Shown here: piece after piece, positions 25,949-34,249 of the stretch
Layout: the number at the start of each line of letters is the position of its first letter
Position numbering within the stretch: position 1 is the stretch's first letter
NCBI RefSeq assembly: GCF_000245815.1
Contig: NZ_JH601103.1
Coordinates: 1,355,741-1,419,740 of the forward strand
Direction: 5' to 3'
Length of the DNA stretch: 64,000 bases
DNA from: Dolosigranulum pigrum ATCC 51524
GTDB taxonomy: Bacteria > Bacillota > Bacilli > Lactobacillales > Carnobacteriaceae_A
Position numbers and translations under genes: made by a program
The notes under the pieces: model-generated
What the model was told of the DNA's origin: nothing
Database searches by the model: none
Seen by the model: the letters and a program-made list of their open reading frames with translations, nothing else

Positions 25949-27387
25949 CGTTTCTCTAACAACTCCTTCACCCGATCTTTTATCTCCGTTTTGTCAATTA
26001 TATGCTTCGGTTGAATGTCTGCATTGGCAATGGCTACAATGGATTCTGGAATAGTCGTTCCAGTCACTTCTGCTAAGCGATAAATTTTCTCTTGTAAAGT
26101 GCCACTTGTCTCTAATTGGATAGCTTGAAGAACGGGATCAACAAATTTATACGGACTAGCCGTTGAAACAACCAAACAATGACGTGTTGATAATTTTGAT
26201 GCTTGATAAGCTACAGCTGTATGCGGATCAATTAAATACTTATCCGTGACGAAGACTTCTTGAATACCTTGAAGTGTTTGCTCATCATTAGAAAAATCTG
26301 CTTGTAAATACTCTGGGAATCCTTCAGACCAAGTAAATTGTCCAGTCTGATTTAAGGTGTTATATGCTTCTTTAATCATCTGTGAATTCCCGCTAGAAAT
26401 CAAGTGCAAAAACCGCTCCAAATTGCTCGATATTAAGATATCCATAGATGGAGAATAGGTTTTTACAAAATCGCGATTCGTATTGTAAACTCCTGTATGA
26501 AAAAAGTCTGTCAGCACATTATTGCTATTAGAGGCACAAATTGTTCCTTCAATCGGTAACCCCATTTGTTTTGCATAAATTCCAGCTAAAATATCGCCAA
26601 AATTACCTGTTGGCACGGCTATATCTATGCTTTCCCCTGCTTTAATGACGTTGGTATTTACGAGTTGATCGTAACTGTAGAAATAATAAGCAATTTGCGA
26701 TATAAGTCGAGCAATATTAATTGAATTGGCTGTCATAATGTTAATCTTTTTATCAGATGCCAGTGTCTTTATAGCTGAATCACTGAATAGTTCTTTTACG
26801 GTTTTTTGAGCATCATCAAAGTTCCCTTCAATAGCATATGTTACGGCACCCGGTTGGTTCACTGCTTCCATTTGACGCATTTGTATCTCTGATACTCCGT
26901 TTGTTGGATAAAATACGTTTATGTGTGCATGTTCTTGTCCAGCGAATCCATGCAGTGCTGCACTTCCCGTATCACCTGAAGTTGCCACTAAAACCAGTAT
27001 ATCACTAGCTAAATTATTTACTTCATGGCTAACGGATACAATTTCTGCTAACACGGTTAATGCCATATCTTTAAATGAAGCTGTCGGCCCGTGATATAAT
27101 TCCAAAAATGATCGCTTCCCAAATGATCGAACTGGTGCAAATTCATTTGTGAACTTTTTATTATAATGACGAACAATACGATTGAGTTGGTCTTCTGTAA
27201 ATTCAGGAAAATAAAGAGATAATATGATTTTTACAAGTTCAGGATATGCTTTGCCTCGGACATTTTCCCAAGAGAGTTGCGGAAATTTTTGTGGGACAAA
27301 CAACCCACCATCTTCACTCATTCCCTTAATAACTGCTTGTGATCCTGTTATTTTATCTTGGTGCCCTCTAGTTGATTGATAGTACAT
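25945..27387 (-). CDS. thrC: Threonine synthase
   Basis: A 480-aa PLP enzyme that turns O-phosphohomoserine into threonine. The PLP lysine is K106 in GPTASFKDMAL, and the phosphate-binding glycine loop is in ATSGDTGSAALHG (about 157-169). The length puts it in the longer class of threonine synthases. It lies 3 bases after the aspartate kinase gene and overlaps thrB, so the four are translated as a unit. Confidence 0.96.
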   Translation of the reverse strand: MYYQSTRGHQDKITGSQAVIKGMSEDGGLFVPQKFPQLSWENVRGKAYPELVKIILSLYFPEFTEDQLNRIVRHYNKKFTNEFAPVRSFGKRSFLELYHGPTASFKDMALTVLAEIVSVSHEVNNLASDILVLVATSGDTGSAALHGFAGQEHAHINVFYPTNGVSEIQMRQMEAVNQPGAVTYAIEGNFDDAQKTVKELFSDSAIKTLASDKKINIMTANSINIARLISQIAYYFYSYDQLVNTNVIKAGESIDIAVPTGNFGDILAGIYAKQMGLPIEGTICASNSNNVLTDFFHTGVYNTNRDFVKTYSPSMDILISSNLERFLHLISSGNSQMIKEAYNTLNQTGQFTWSEGFPEYLQADFSNDEQTLQGIQEVFVTDKYLIDPHTAVAYQASKLSTRHCLVVSTASPYKFVDPVLQAIQLETSGTLQEKIYRLAEVTGTTIPESIVAIANADIQPKHIIDKTEIKDRVKELLEKR

Positions 27388-27390
27388 CCC

Positions 27391-28713
27391 TTAATTCATC
27401 CCTTCTCTTTCAAATGCCTGATAAATGGCCTGAATTGTATCATTAAAGTCTTCATTAGCAACACCCACAATGATAGTCAATTCACCACTTCCTTGTGAAA
27501 TCATCCGAATATTGATATGACGTTGAGCTAGAGCGGTAAATATTTTAGCGCTCGTTCCTTTGTTGGCAATCATTCCCCGTCCCACTACAGCAATAATGGC
27601 CAGACCGGAAGAAATAACAATATTATCTGGGTTACAATAGATTTTAATTTCTTCAATAATTTTGTTTTTCTTTGTCTCAAATAAATCAGTCGGCACGATA
27701 ATTGTAATGGTATCTATACTCGTCGGCATATGTTCAATTTTTAGATCATTTGTCTCAAATACACTAATAAGTTTACGATAAAAACTGAGATCCTCAGACA
27801 TATATGTTTTTTCGATACGGACAGAAGTAAAGTTTTGTTTGCCGGCAACTCCTGTAATGGTGGCATTACTGATAGCTTCTGTATCAGGAATAATCAGCGT
27901 TCCCGGCGCATGGGGATCATTTGTATTTTTAATATGAATACGTATATGTTGGTTACGAACAGGAATAACACTCTCTTCGTGTAATACGCTAGCCCCCATA
28001 TAAGATAATTCGCGCAGTTCACTGTAAGTAATAGCTTTCATGGATTTTGAGGGATAAATATTGGGATCAATCATCAAAAATCCCGAAACATCTGTCCAAT
28101 TTTCGTATAAAGAGGCCTCTAACCCAGCTGCTACTATAGATCCCGTAATATCTGAGCCGCCACGAGCAAAAGTTTGTAATTCACCCAATTCATTGCATCC
28201 ATAAAAACCTGGAATAACTACCGATTGTCCCTCTTTCACTTGTTCTTTCAAGGCTTTCATACTAGCTGTCATATCCGGCTTTCCCTTAGCTAAAAAAATC
28301 ACATCGACAGCATCCAAAAACTCAAAATCAAGATACGCGGCTAATAACTTAGCATTTAAATACTCACCGCGACTCACTACATAATCAACTGAGGTCCCGT
28401 CCATAATATTGTCTTCTATAACTTTCAATTCTGTTGCTAAATCAAAATCAATCGCTAGCGCTTCTTGAATCGCCAAAAATCTTCTTTCTACTACCTCAAA
28501 TATTTCTTTGATGGTTAAATGATGACTTGCTAATTGATGACACATTAATAGTAAATCAGTTACTTTATGTTGTTCTTTGCGACTTTTACCGGGCGCAGAC
28601 GGTACAATAATTTGCCGTTGTTCATTGGATTCAATAATTGCTTTAACTTTTTTAAATTGTTGAGCATCAGATAAACTGGATCCCCCAAATTTTGCCACAA
28701 TTCGTTTACTCAT
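27391..28713 (-). CDS. Aspartate kinase (monofunctional)
   Basis: A 440-aa enzyme that phosphorylates aspartate at the head of the pathway. The kinase signature KFGGSSLSD is at residues 8-16, FARGGSDITGS near 183-193, and the C-terminal half has two ACT-like regulatory domains (about 295-440, ending GSGELTIIVGV). Located in the threonine operon with no lysine genes, it is probably the threonine-linked isoenzyme, but I leave the symbol open because several naming schemes exist. Confidence 0.94.
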   Translation of the reverse strand: MSKRIVAKFGGSSLSDAQQFKKVKAIIESNEQRQIIVPSAPGKSRKEQHKVTDLLLMCHQLASHHLTIKEIFEVVERRFLAIQEALAIDFDLATELKVIEDNIMDGTSVDYVVSRGEYLNAKLLAAYLDFEFLDAVDVIFLAKGKPDMTASMKALKEQVKEGQSVVIPGFYGCNELGELQTFARGGSDITGSIVAAGLEASLYENWTDVSGFLMIDPNIYPSKSMKAITYSELRELSYMGASVLHEESVIPVRNQHIRIHIKNTNDPHAPGTLIIPDTEAISNATITGVAGKQNFTSVRIEKTYMSEDLSFYRKLISVFETNDLKIEHMPTSIDTITIIVPTDLFETKKNKIIEEIKIYCNPDNIVISSGLAIIAVVGRGMIANKGTSAKIFTALAQRHINIRMISQGSGELTIIVGVANEDFNDTIQAIYQAFEREGMN

Positions 28714-28719
28714 TTATGT

Positions 28720-29712
28720 TTAAAGTCCTTTCGTTGACTTATACTCCAATAGTTTTTCTAAAATCTCGACTGTATTAGTTGCCGCTCCTTTTCTAATATT
28801 ATCAGCAACAACCCACATCCGAAATCCACGATCATCCTCCGCTAGATCTGAACGCAAGCGGCCAACTAATACTTTATCCTGCCCTGCACTGTCAAGTGGT
28901 GTAGGATACTCCGCTGTCTCTGAATAAAATATTACAGAAGGAGCCAGTTCAAGCACACGAGCAATATCATCAACCGAAGCTTTCTTTTTTGTTTTGAATG
29001 TAATATCTACCCCGTGTGAACTTTCAATCGGAACACGCACACAAGTAGCTGAAATCTTAAGTCTAGTATCACCTAAAATTTTTCGCGTTTCTTGAATCAT
29101 TTTATGCTCTTCTTTTGTATAACCATCAGCTGTAAAATCATCAATATGAGGTAAGACATTATTGTAAATGGGTTCAGGGTAGAATTGATTCGCTTCACCC
29201 AGACGTCCACGATTTAAATCATCTACTCCCTGTTTTCCTGAACCAGAGACAGACTGATACGTGCTATAGCGTACTCTCTCCAAGCCAAATTCACGGTAAA
29301 TTTCAGCTAAGGCAACTACACTCTGTATTGTTGAACAGTTCGGATTCGCAATAATTGGCGCATCCGCATAAGCTTGAATTGCATTCACTTCTGGCACAAC
29401 TAAGGGAATATCCGGGTCTTGACGGAAATTAGAAGAGTTATCAATAACGGTACAATATTGACTAGTATACGGTGCATACTTAGCAGACAAACTAGCTGAC
29501 AAGGCGAATAGAGCATAATCAGCGTTTGCTTTTTTAATGGTTTCTTTACACAACTCTTGAATGACAACATCTTTTCCCTTAAATTGAATTGTTTGACCGG
29601 CCGATCGTTTGGACGCTAAAGGAATAATTTGGCACGGGATATTCTTTTCCTCTAAAACTTGAATCATTGTACGTCCCACCAAGCCAGTCGCACCTGCAAT
29701 AATAATTTTCAC
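28720..29712 (-). CDS. asd: Aspartate-semialdehyde dehydrogenase
   Basis: A 330-aa enzyme that reduces aspartyl phosphate to the semialdehyde with NADPH. The Rossmann motif GATGLVGRT is at residues 7-15 and the catalytic cysteine is C126 in NPNCST. The start is GTG with GAGGG about 10 bases upstream. It follows hom by 3 bases and precedes the aspartate kinase gene by 6. Confidence 0.95.
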   Translation of the reverse strand: MKIIIAGATGLVGRTMIQVLEEKNIPCQIIPLASKRSAGQTIQFKGKDVVIQELCKETIKKANADYALFALSASLSAKYAPYTSQYCTVIDNSSNFRQDPDIPLVVPEVNAIQAYADAPIIANPNCSTIQSVVALAEIYREFGLERVRYSTYQSVSGSGKQGVDDLNRGRLGEANQFYPEPIYNNVLPHIDDFTADGYTKEEHKMIQETRKILGDTRLKISATCVRVPIESSHGVDITFKTKKKASVDDIARVLELAPSVIFYSETAEYPTPLDSAGQDKVLVGRLRSDLAEDDRGFRMWVVADNIRKGAATNTVEILEKLLEYKSTKGL

Positions 29713-29715
29713 TCG

Positions 29716-30696
29716 TTATGCACCCTCTCTCATTATATAAATCAAATCACTAATTACCGCACTAGCTGTCTCTAATCCACCTGCACCAGGACCTTGCAGT
29801 GTTAATTCACCTGCATATTGATGTGTCAATGTCACAGCATTCAGACTACCATCCACTCCATAAAGTGGATCTGTAGATGCTAGCAGTTGTGGCGTTACAC
29901 GATATCGTCCGGTCTTAAAATCTGCTTCTGCCACAAGTTTGTACGTTTTATTGGCACTTTTTGCTTCAGCGATCGCTTCATCCGTTAGTGTGTCAATTCC
30001 TATACGCTCAATATCCGATTCTGCTGGATATTGTCCAGTCGCCATATAAATTAAAATCCCTAATTTATATAACGCATCAAATCCCCCTACATCAAGAGTT
30101 GGATCAGCTTCCAAGTAGCCCTTTTTCGATGCTTCAGCAATTGCATCTTCCACTGATAACTCCGAATCTTCAAATAGACGGGTTAAAATATAATTGGTTG
30201 ACCCGTTCAATATACCTCGAATTAGTTGAATCTCACCTGATCCAAGTGGTGAGATAATTTGCAAGATTGGAATAGCTCCTGCTACTGCTCCTTCATAACG
30301 AAGTATTCTGCCGTGCTCATTAGCTAGTGTCTCTAATTGTCCAGCAGATTGGTACAGTGCTAACTTATTAGCACTCACCACATCTTTACCAGATTCGAGT
30401 GCTTGTGCTATAATATCGCCTCCTGCTGCCGAGCTCACTAGTTCTATAGCTAGATCATAATCCGCTTCAGATGGCCACTCTGTTGTAAAGAGATGACTTA
30501 TATGTGAGAATTCCGCTTGATATTTTTCTACATCACGAACAACAATAGATACAATATCATAATCCACTTTATCTTGTAATTGGTCAGCTGATTGGTTAAC
30601 AACTCCCAAAATACGTGATCTTTCAGTTGTTAAAAGCTCGTATACAGCTTGCCCAACCGTGCCAAACCCAAATAAAACTAATCGTATCTTTTTCAC
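29716..30696 (-). CDS. hom: Homoserine dehydrogenase, short form without ACT domain
   Basis: A 326-aa enzyme that reduces aspartate semialdehyde to homoserine. NAD(P)-binding GFGTVGQAVYEL is near residues 10-21, the active-site region is GSTNYILTRLFEDSELSVEDAIAEASKKGYLEADP split over about 165-200. It ends just after the catalytic domain and lacks the C-terminal ACT domain of the 430-aa Bacillus form, so threonine feedback at this step is probably absent. GTG 30696 is the likely start because GGGAG lies 8 bases upstream; the GTG at 30705 sits on that site. First gene of the operon. Confidence 0.93.
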   Translation of the reverse strand: MKKIRLVLFGFGTVGQAVYELLTTERSRILGVVNQSADQLQDKVDYDIVSIVVRDVEKYQAEFSHISHLFTTEWPSEADYDLAIELVSSAAGGDIIAQALESGKDVVSANKLALYQSAGQLETLANEHGRILRYEGAVAGAIPILQIISPLGSGEIQLIRGILNGSTNYILTRLFEDSELSVEDAIAEASKKGYLEADPTLDVGGFDALYKLGILIYMATGQYPAESDIERIGIDTLTDEAIAEAKSANKTYKLVAEADFKTGRYRVTPQLLASTDPLYGVDGSLNAVTLTHQYAGELTLQGPGAGGLETASAVISDLIYIMREGA

Positions 30697-30727
30697 TCTA
30701 TTCACTCCCTTGTATAATCTTTCTCAT

Positions 30728-30736
30728 ATTATACCA
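30728..30736 (-). promoter_or_regulatory. Promoter of the hom-asd-ask-thrC-thrB operon
   Basis: Extended -10 TTGGTATAAT on the minus strand (hexamer 30733-30728), about 30 bases before the start codon; the -35 is weak. The leader is too short for a T-box or leader-peptide attenuator, and none is seen between here and the terminator at 30862. Confidence 0.65.
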
Positions 30737-30861
30737 AAATATAAATAATAATGCCTATTTTTCTCACAATTTTTTTCTTATCATAATAATATATAGAGTC
30801 TATCTTCATCCTCACTACAAATTGTGTATTATTTTAATGGGAAATTGGATAGTTTAAACTC

Positions 30862-30909
30862 AAAAAAGCTTGTCTCTCAGCTCTGTACGCTAAGAAAGAC
30901 AAGCTTTTA
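30862..30909. terminator. Bidirectional terminator after nth
   Basis: AAAAGCTTGTCT pairs with AGACAAGCTTTT across 30864-30908 with T tracts on both strands; it ends the nth transcript on the minus strand. Confidence 0.9.
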
Positions 30910-30924
30910 ATTATGCGATTATTT

Positions 30925-31569
30925 TTACATAGAGTCGACAATATCATATACTTTGCGAACACATTCCTCGTGATCATGATCTCGAGCCGGACATTGGTAG
31001 CGTCCGAAGAAGATCAGCCAATGATGTGCTTGACTCCATAAGTCTTCTGGCAGTTTTTCCATTAAGCAATTTTCAACTTGACGAATACTAGCATCTTCCG
31101 GTGCAATATTGAACTTTTTACTAATTCGATTGACATGCGTATCGACTGCGATCGCTGGTTCATCGAAAGCCACACTCATTACTACATTAGCTGTCTTACG
31201 TCCGACACCGGCTAACGATTGCAATTCCTTACGGGTCTGTGGAACTTCGCCTCCGAAGCGCTCAACAATATCGGTCGCACAACTTTTAATAAATTTTGCT
31301 TTATTCCGGTAAAGACCAATTGTTTTAATTTTTTCCATAATATCTTCTCGGTCAGCCTGCATTAAAGCTTCCGGTGTAGGGTATGCTTCGAATAAACCCG
31401 GTGTGACTTTATTCACCCCGACATCGGTTGTTTGTGCACTTAAGATAACCGCAATTAACAATTGAAATGGACTATCATGATTTAGTTCAGCCTTCGCTTC
31501 TGGGAATAACTGTCCCATCGCTTGAATGACTTTCGTTGCTTCTTCGCTGGTCAGTAAATTGTCTGTCAT
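30925..31569 (-). CDS. nth: Endonuclease III, apparently without the iron-sulphur cluster motif
   Basis: A 214-aa DNA glycosylase/AP lyase that removes oxidised pyrimidines. The helix-hairpin-helix LAGVGRKTANVVMS (about 112-125) with the catalytic lysine and the aspartate of AVDTHVNRIS (about 138) are intact. The C-terminus, where the family has C-x6-C-x2-C-x5-C for a 4Fe-4S cluster, reads CPARDHDHEEC and has only two cysteines. ATG 31569 has GGGAG 6 bases upstream and directly follows the dnaD stop. Confidence 0.92.
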   Translation of the reverse strand: MTDNLLTSEEATKVIQAMGQLFPEAKAELNHDSPFQLLIAVILSAQTTDVGVNKVTPGLFEAYPTPEALMQADREDIMEKIKTIGLYRNKAKFIKSCATDIVERFGGEVPQTRKELQSLAGVGRKTANVVMSVAFDEPAIAVDTHVNRISKKFNIAPEDASIRQVENCLMEKLPEDLWSQAHHWLIFFGRYQCPARDHDHEECVRKVYDIVDSM

Positions 31570-31570
31570 C

Positions 31571-32302
31571 TTATTCTCCCCTCTCACCTGGTCTCACATC
31601 GCGTAACCAATCATGCAACGGTACATCTTTCATCGGTTTCTTTCGTTGCGCCTGACTTCGCTCCAACTGATCACTCTTTGTCTGACGAAACTTCTTCGAT
31701 TCTTCCAGTACTTGTGCTTTCGTCGTAATATTTTTCTTCTCCCAGCTGAGCAAAATTCGGTCAATATATTTTAAACTGTACACTTGATTCAATACGGCTT
31801 CTTTTAAAGCCATCTGAATCAATTCTGGTGCATAATGATCATCATCTAGCCACATATTAAGGGTGTCTAGCTCAATTGGTGATAGCGACCGCCCGAATTC
31901 CTGTTCGAACAATGTATAAAGATCCTGCAATTTAAAAGTTTCTTCTTTTTCCGCTGCTTGCTTCTGTTGCTGTTGCAAGCAATGCCATAGTTTTTCATAT
32001 AAGACATCAAAGTTCAAACGATCCTCAGATTTCCCTGCACTATTCTGGATTGTATGAATTGTCAGCACTTGCTTATTAATTAAGGACTGTATCGCTTCAA
32101 ATAATTCATCACGACTACAGTTCATCTGCTGGGCAATCGTCTGAAAACTAGGAAAACCTTCCTGTTGATTGGCAGCTTGTAGTTGCAATAAGACAACCAA
32201 CTCTCGTTCATTCAAGCCAATCTGACGGTAATATTTTAATAAAACATTGGGAATGGTTAACTGTCCTTGGTGCAACCAATCTTGCATCATAGCCCAAGTC
32301 AT
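31571..32302 (-). CDS. dnaD: DnaD-domain replication initiation protein
   Basis: A 243-aa primosomal protein. The N-terminal winged-helix part (about 1-95, with LNERELVVLLQLQAANQQEGFP split around residue 30) is followed by the DnaD C-terminal domain (about 125-200, containing YTLFEQEFGRSLSPIELDTL) that binds DNA. DnaD helps load the helicase with DnaB and DnaI. It sits upstream of nth exactly as in Bacillus and is separated from asnS by a terminator, so it has its own promoter. Confidence 0.92.
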   Translation of the reverse strand: MTWAMMQDWLHQGQLTIPNVLLKYYRQIGLNERELVVLLQLQAANQQEGFPSFQTIAQQMNCSRDELFEAIQSLINKQVLTIHTIQNSAGKSEDRLNFDVLYEKLWHCLQQQQKQAAEKEETFKLQDLYTLFEQEFGRSLSPIELDTLNMWLDDDHYAPELIQMALKEAVLNQVYSLKYIDRILLSWEKKNITTKAQVLEESKKFRQTKSDQLERSQAQRKKPMKDVPLHDWLRDVRPGERGE

Positions 32303-32320
32303 ATGCGATCAATCTCCTTT

Positions 32321-32356
32321 CAATATAAAAACTGCTGAAAGAACAGCAGTTTTTGA
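32321..32356 (-). terminator. Terminator between asnS and dnaD
   Basis: AAAACTGCTG with CAGCAGTTTT (32327-32354), followed by T residues on the minus strand. It separates asnS from dnaD-nth. Confidence 0.85.
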
Positions 32357-32380
32357 TATTGTTCATGTATCATCTTCACT

Positions 32381-33676
32381 TTATGGGTAGATTCGGTTCA
32401 GTAAACGAGGGAACGGAATGGCTTCACGAATATGTTCAGTTCCAGCAAGCCAAGTAACCGTACGCTCTAAGCCTAAGCCAAATCCAGAGTGCGGAACAGA
32501 TCCGTATCGACGTAAATCCAAGTACCATTCGTATTCTTCAGTTCCTAAGCCGAAGTTCTCAATGCCTTTCAATAATTTTTCATAATCATCTTCACGTTGC
32601 GATCCACCAATGATTTCTCCATATCCTTCTGGCGCAATCATATCTGCACATATAACCACATCTTCACGTTCAGGGTGTTGCTTCATATAGAAGGCTTTAA
32701 TAGCTTTTGGATAATTGGTAATGAAGATCGGTGTTTCGTACTGTTCAGCTAAGAAGGTCTCTTCCGGCGAACCGAAGTCAACGCCCCACTCAACATCGAA
32801 ATCGTTATCTTGTAAGATTTCAATAGCTTCATCGTAGCTAATACGTGGATAAGGTAATTGGGTATATTTTTTCAACTGTTCTTTATCTCGGTCCAAGACA
32901 TCAAGAGCATAGTCGCAGTTATCCAGCACCGATTGAACTAAGTGTGCCACGTAGCGTTCTTGAATATCTAACGACTCATCATGTTCAACAAACGCCATCT
33001 CTGGTTCAATCATCCAGAATTCAATCAAGTGACGGCGAGTTTTTGATTTTTCAGCACGGAAGGTTGGCCCAAATGTATAGATTTTTCCTAATGCCATCGC
33101 ACCTGCTTCACCGTACAACTGACCGGTCTGCGCTAAGTACGCATCCTCATCGAAGTATTCGGTATGGAATAAATCAGTCGTATTCTCCCCTGCATTCCCC
33201 ACTAGAATCGGTGAATCCATCTGTATGAATCCTTCACGTTGATAAAATTCATGTGTTGCTCGGATGATTTCATTACGGATTAACATAATCGCATGTTGTT
33301 TAGACGAACGTAACCATAAGTGGCGGTGATCCATTAAGAAATCTGTCCCATGATCTTTTGGTGTAATCGGGTAATCATCGGATTCGCCAACAACTTCGAT
33401 AGCTTCGACTTGAATTTCATAGCCAAACTTAGAACGAGCATCTTCCGAAATTTCACCCGTTACCCAAATCGCTGTCTCTTGATTCAAGCTCGTCGCAAGA
33501 TCGAATAACTCCTCTGAAACCTTACTTTTTACAATAACCGCTTGGAAAAAGGCTGAGCCATCGCGCAAACTTAAGAACGCAATTTTCCCACTTGAGCGCT
33601 TATTGGCAACCCAAGCACCTATTTTAACTTTTTCACCTACATAATCTGCTGCATTAATAATTCGAATATTTTTCAC
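32381..33676 (-). CDS. asnS: Asparaginyl-tRNA synthetase
   Basis: A 431-aa class IIb synthetase that charges tRNA-Asn. An N-terminal OB-fold anticodon-binding domain (about 1-105, [24 protein letters not shown] split over 17-41) is followed by the class II core with motif 2 ([21 protein letters not shown], part at about 211) and motif 3 [15 protein letters not shown] (about 401-415). The start is GTG with AAAGGAG 7 bases upstream. Next to tseB and dinG as in bacilli. Confidence 0.96.
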   Translation of the reverse strand: MKNIRIINAADYVGEKVKIGAWVANKRSSGKIAFLSLRDGSAFFQAVIVKSKVSEELFDLATSLNQETAIWVTGEISEDARSKFGYEIQVEAIEVVGESDDYPITPKDHGTDFLMDHRHLWLRSSKQHAIMLIRNEIIRATHEFYQREGFIQMDSPILVGNAGENTTDLFHTEYFDEDAYLAQTGQLYGEAGAMALGKIYTFGPTFRAEKSKTRRHLIEFWMIEPEMAFVEHDESLDIQERYVAHLVQSVLDNCDYALDVLDRDKEQLKKYTQLPYPRISYDEAIEILQDNDFDVEWGVDFGSPEETFLAEQYETPIFITNYPKAIKAFYMKQHPEREDVVICADMIAPEGYGEIIGGSQREDDYEKLLKGIENFGLGTEEYEWYLDLRRYGSVPHSGFGLGLERTVTWLAGTEHIREAIPFPRLLNRIYP

Positions 33677-33698
33677 TCGTAAGCTCCTTTACTGTTCA

Positions 33699-34178
33699 TT
33701 ATAATCCATCAATTGTTCTTAGCCAAGCACCGGTTTCCAGTGAGGCGATATAATAGCCTAATGAGCCATTACTTTTTTTGTAAGTGACTTCCCAGATAGG
33801 AATATTTTTTTCAATAATCCCCATTCGATAATTCAAAATTTGGGCTGGTGCAATATCTTCTATCATCTGTGCGGTGATTGCTTCTTGAGAGACGGTCTCT
33901 GCTTGATCTAATACCATAATAGCCCCATCACTCTGTCTAATGAGCACAATAATAGACGCTTGATCGCCATTCTGACCGGTCACCGTCAGATAAGATCCTT
34001 CTGAGTCGGAGTACCAGTAGAAGTCCTCTTGTTCAACTAAATTAGCGTGTTTACGGGCAAAATTAGTCGCTTCTACCTTGGCATGGTAGTACGGGCCGGC
34101 TGCATTATTAAACATCAAAATCATAAAAATAATGATCGCTGTTAGCACAAAATTTATCCCAATTAATAGTTTTTTCAC
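33699..34178 (-). CDS. tseB: TseB-like cell wall protein (YpmB family)
   Basis: A 159-aa protein with an N-terminal membrane helix (about 3-23) and an extracytoplasmic PepSY-like domain pair (DUF5590). In Bacillus subtilis the homolog TseB (YpmB) tunes the elongation penicillin-binding protein PBP2A. The same position between dinG and asnS supports the assignment. The start is GTG with GGGAGG upstream. Confidence 0.85.
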   Translation of the reverse strand: MKKLLIGINFVLTAIIIFMILMFNNAAGPYYHAKVEATNFARKHANLVEQEDFYWYSDSEGSYLTVTGQNGDQASIIVLIRQSDGAIMVLDQAETVSQEAITAQMIEDIAPAQILNYRMGIIEKNIPIWEVTYKKSNGSLGYYIASLETGAWLRTIDGL

Positions 34179-34249
34179 TGCACAACCTCCCTACCAATAC
34201 ATTACAATCGCGACTTGATTATACCAAAAAACAAGCCTAAAATAAATGG

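Noticed and set aside
30697..30924. T-box or threonine leader peptide before hom
   Set aside because: No GGGTGGNACC box and no run of Thr codons; the only hairpin is the nth terminator.
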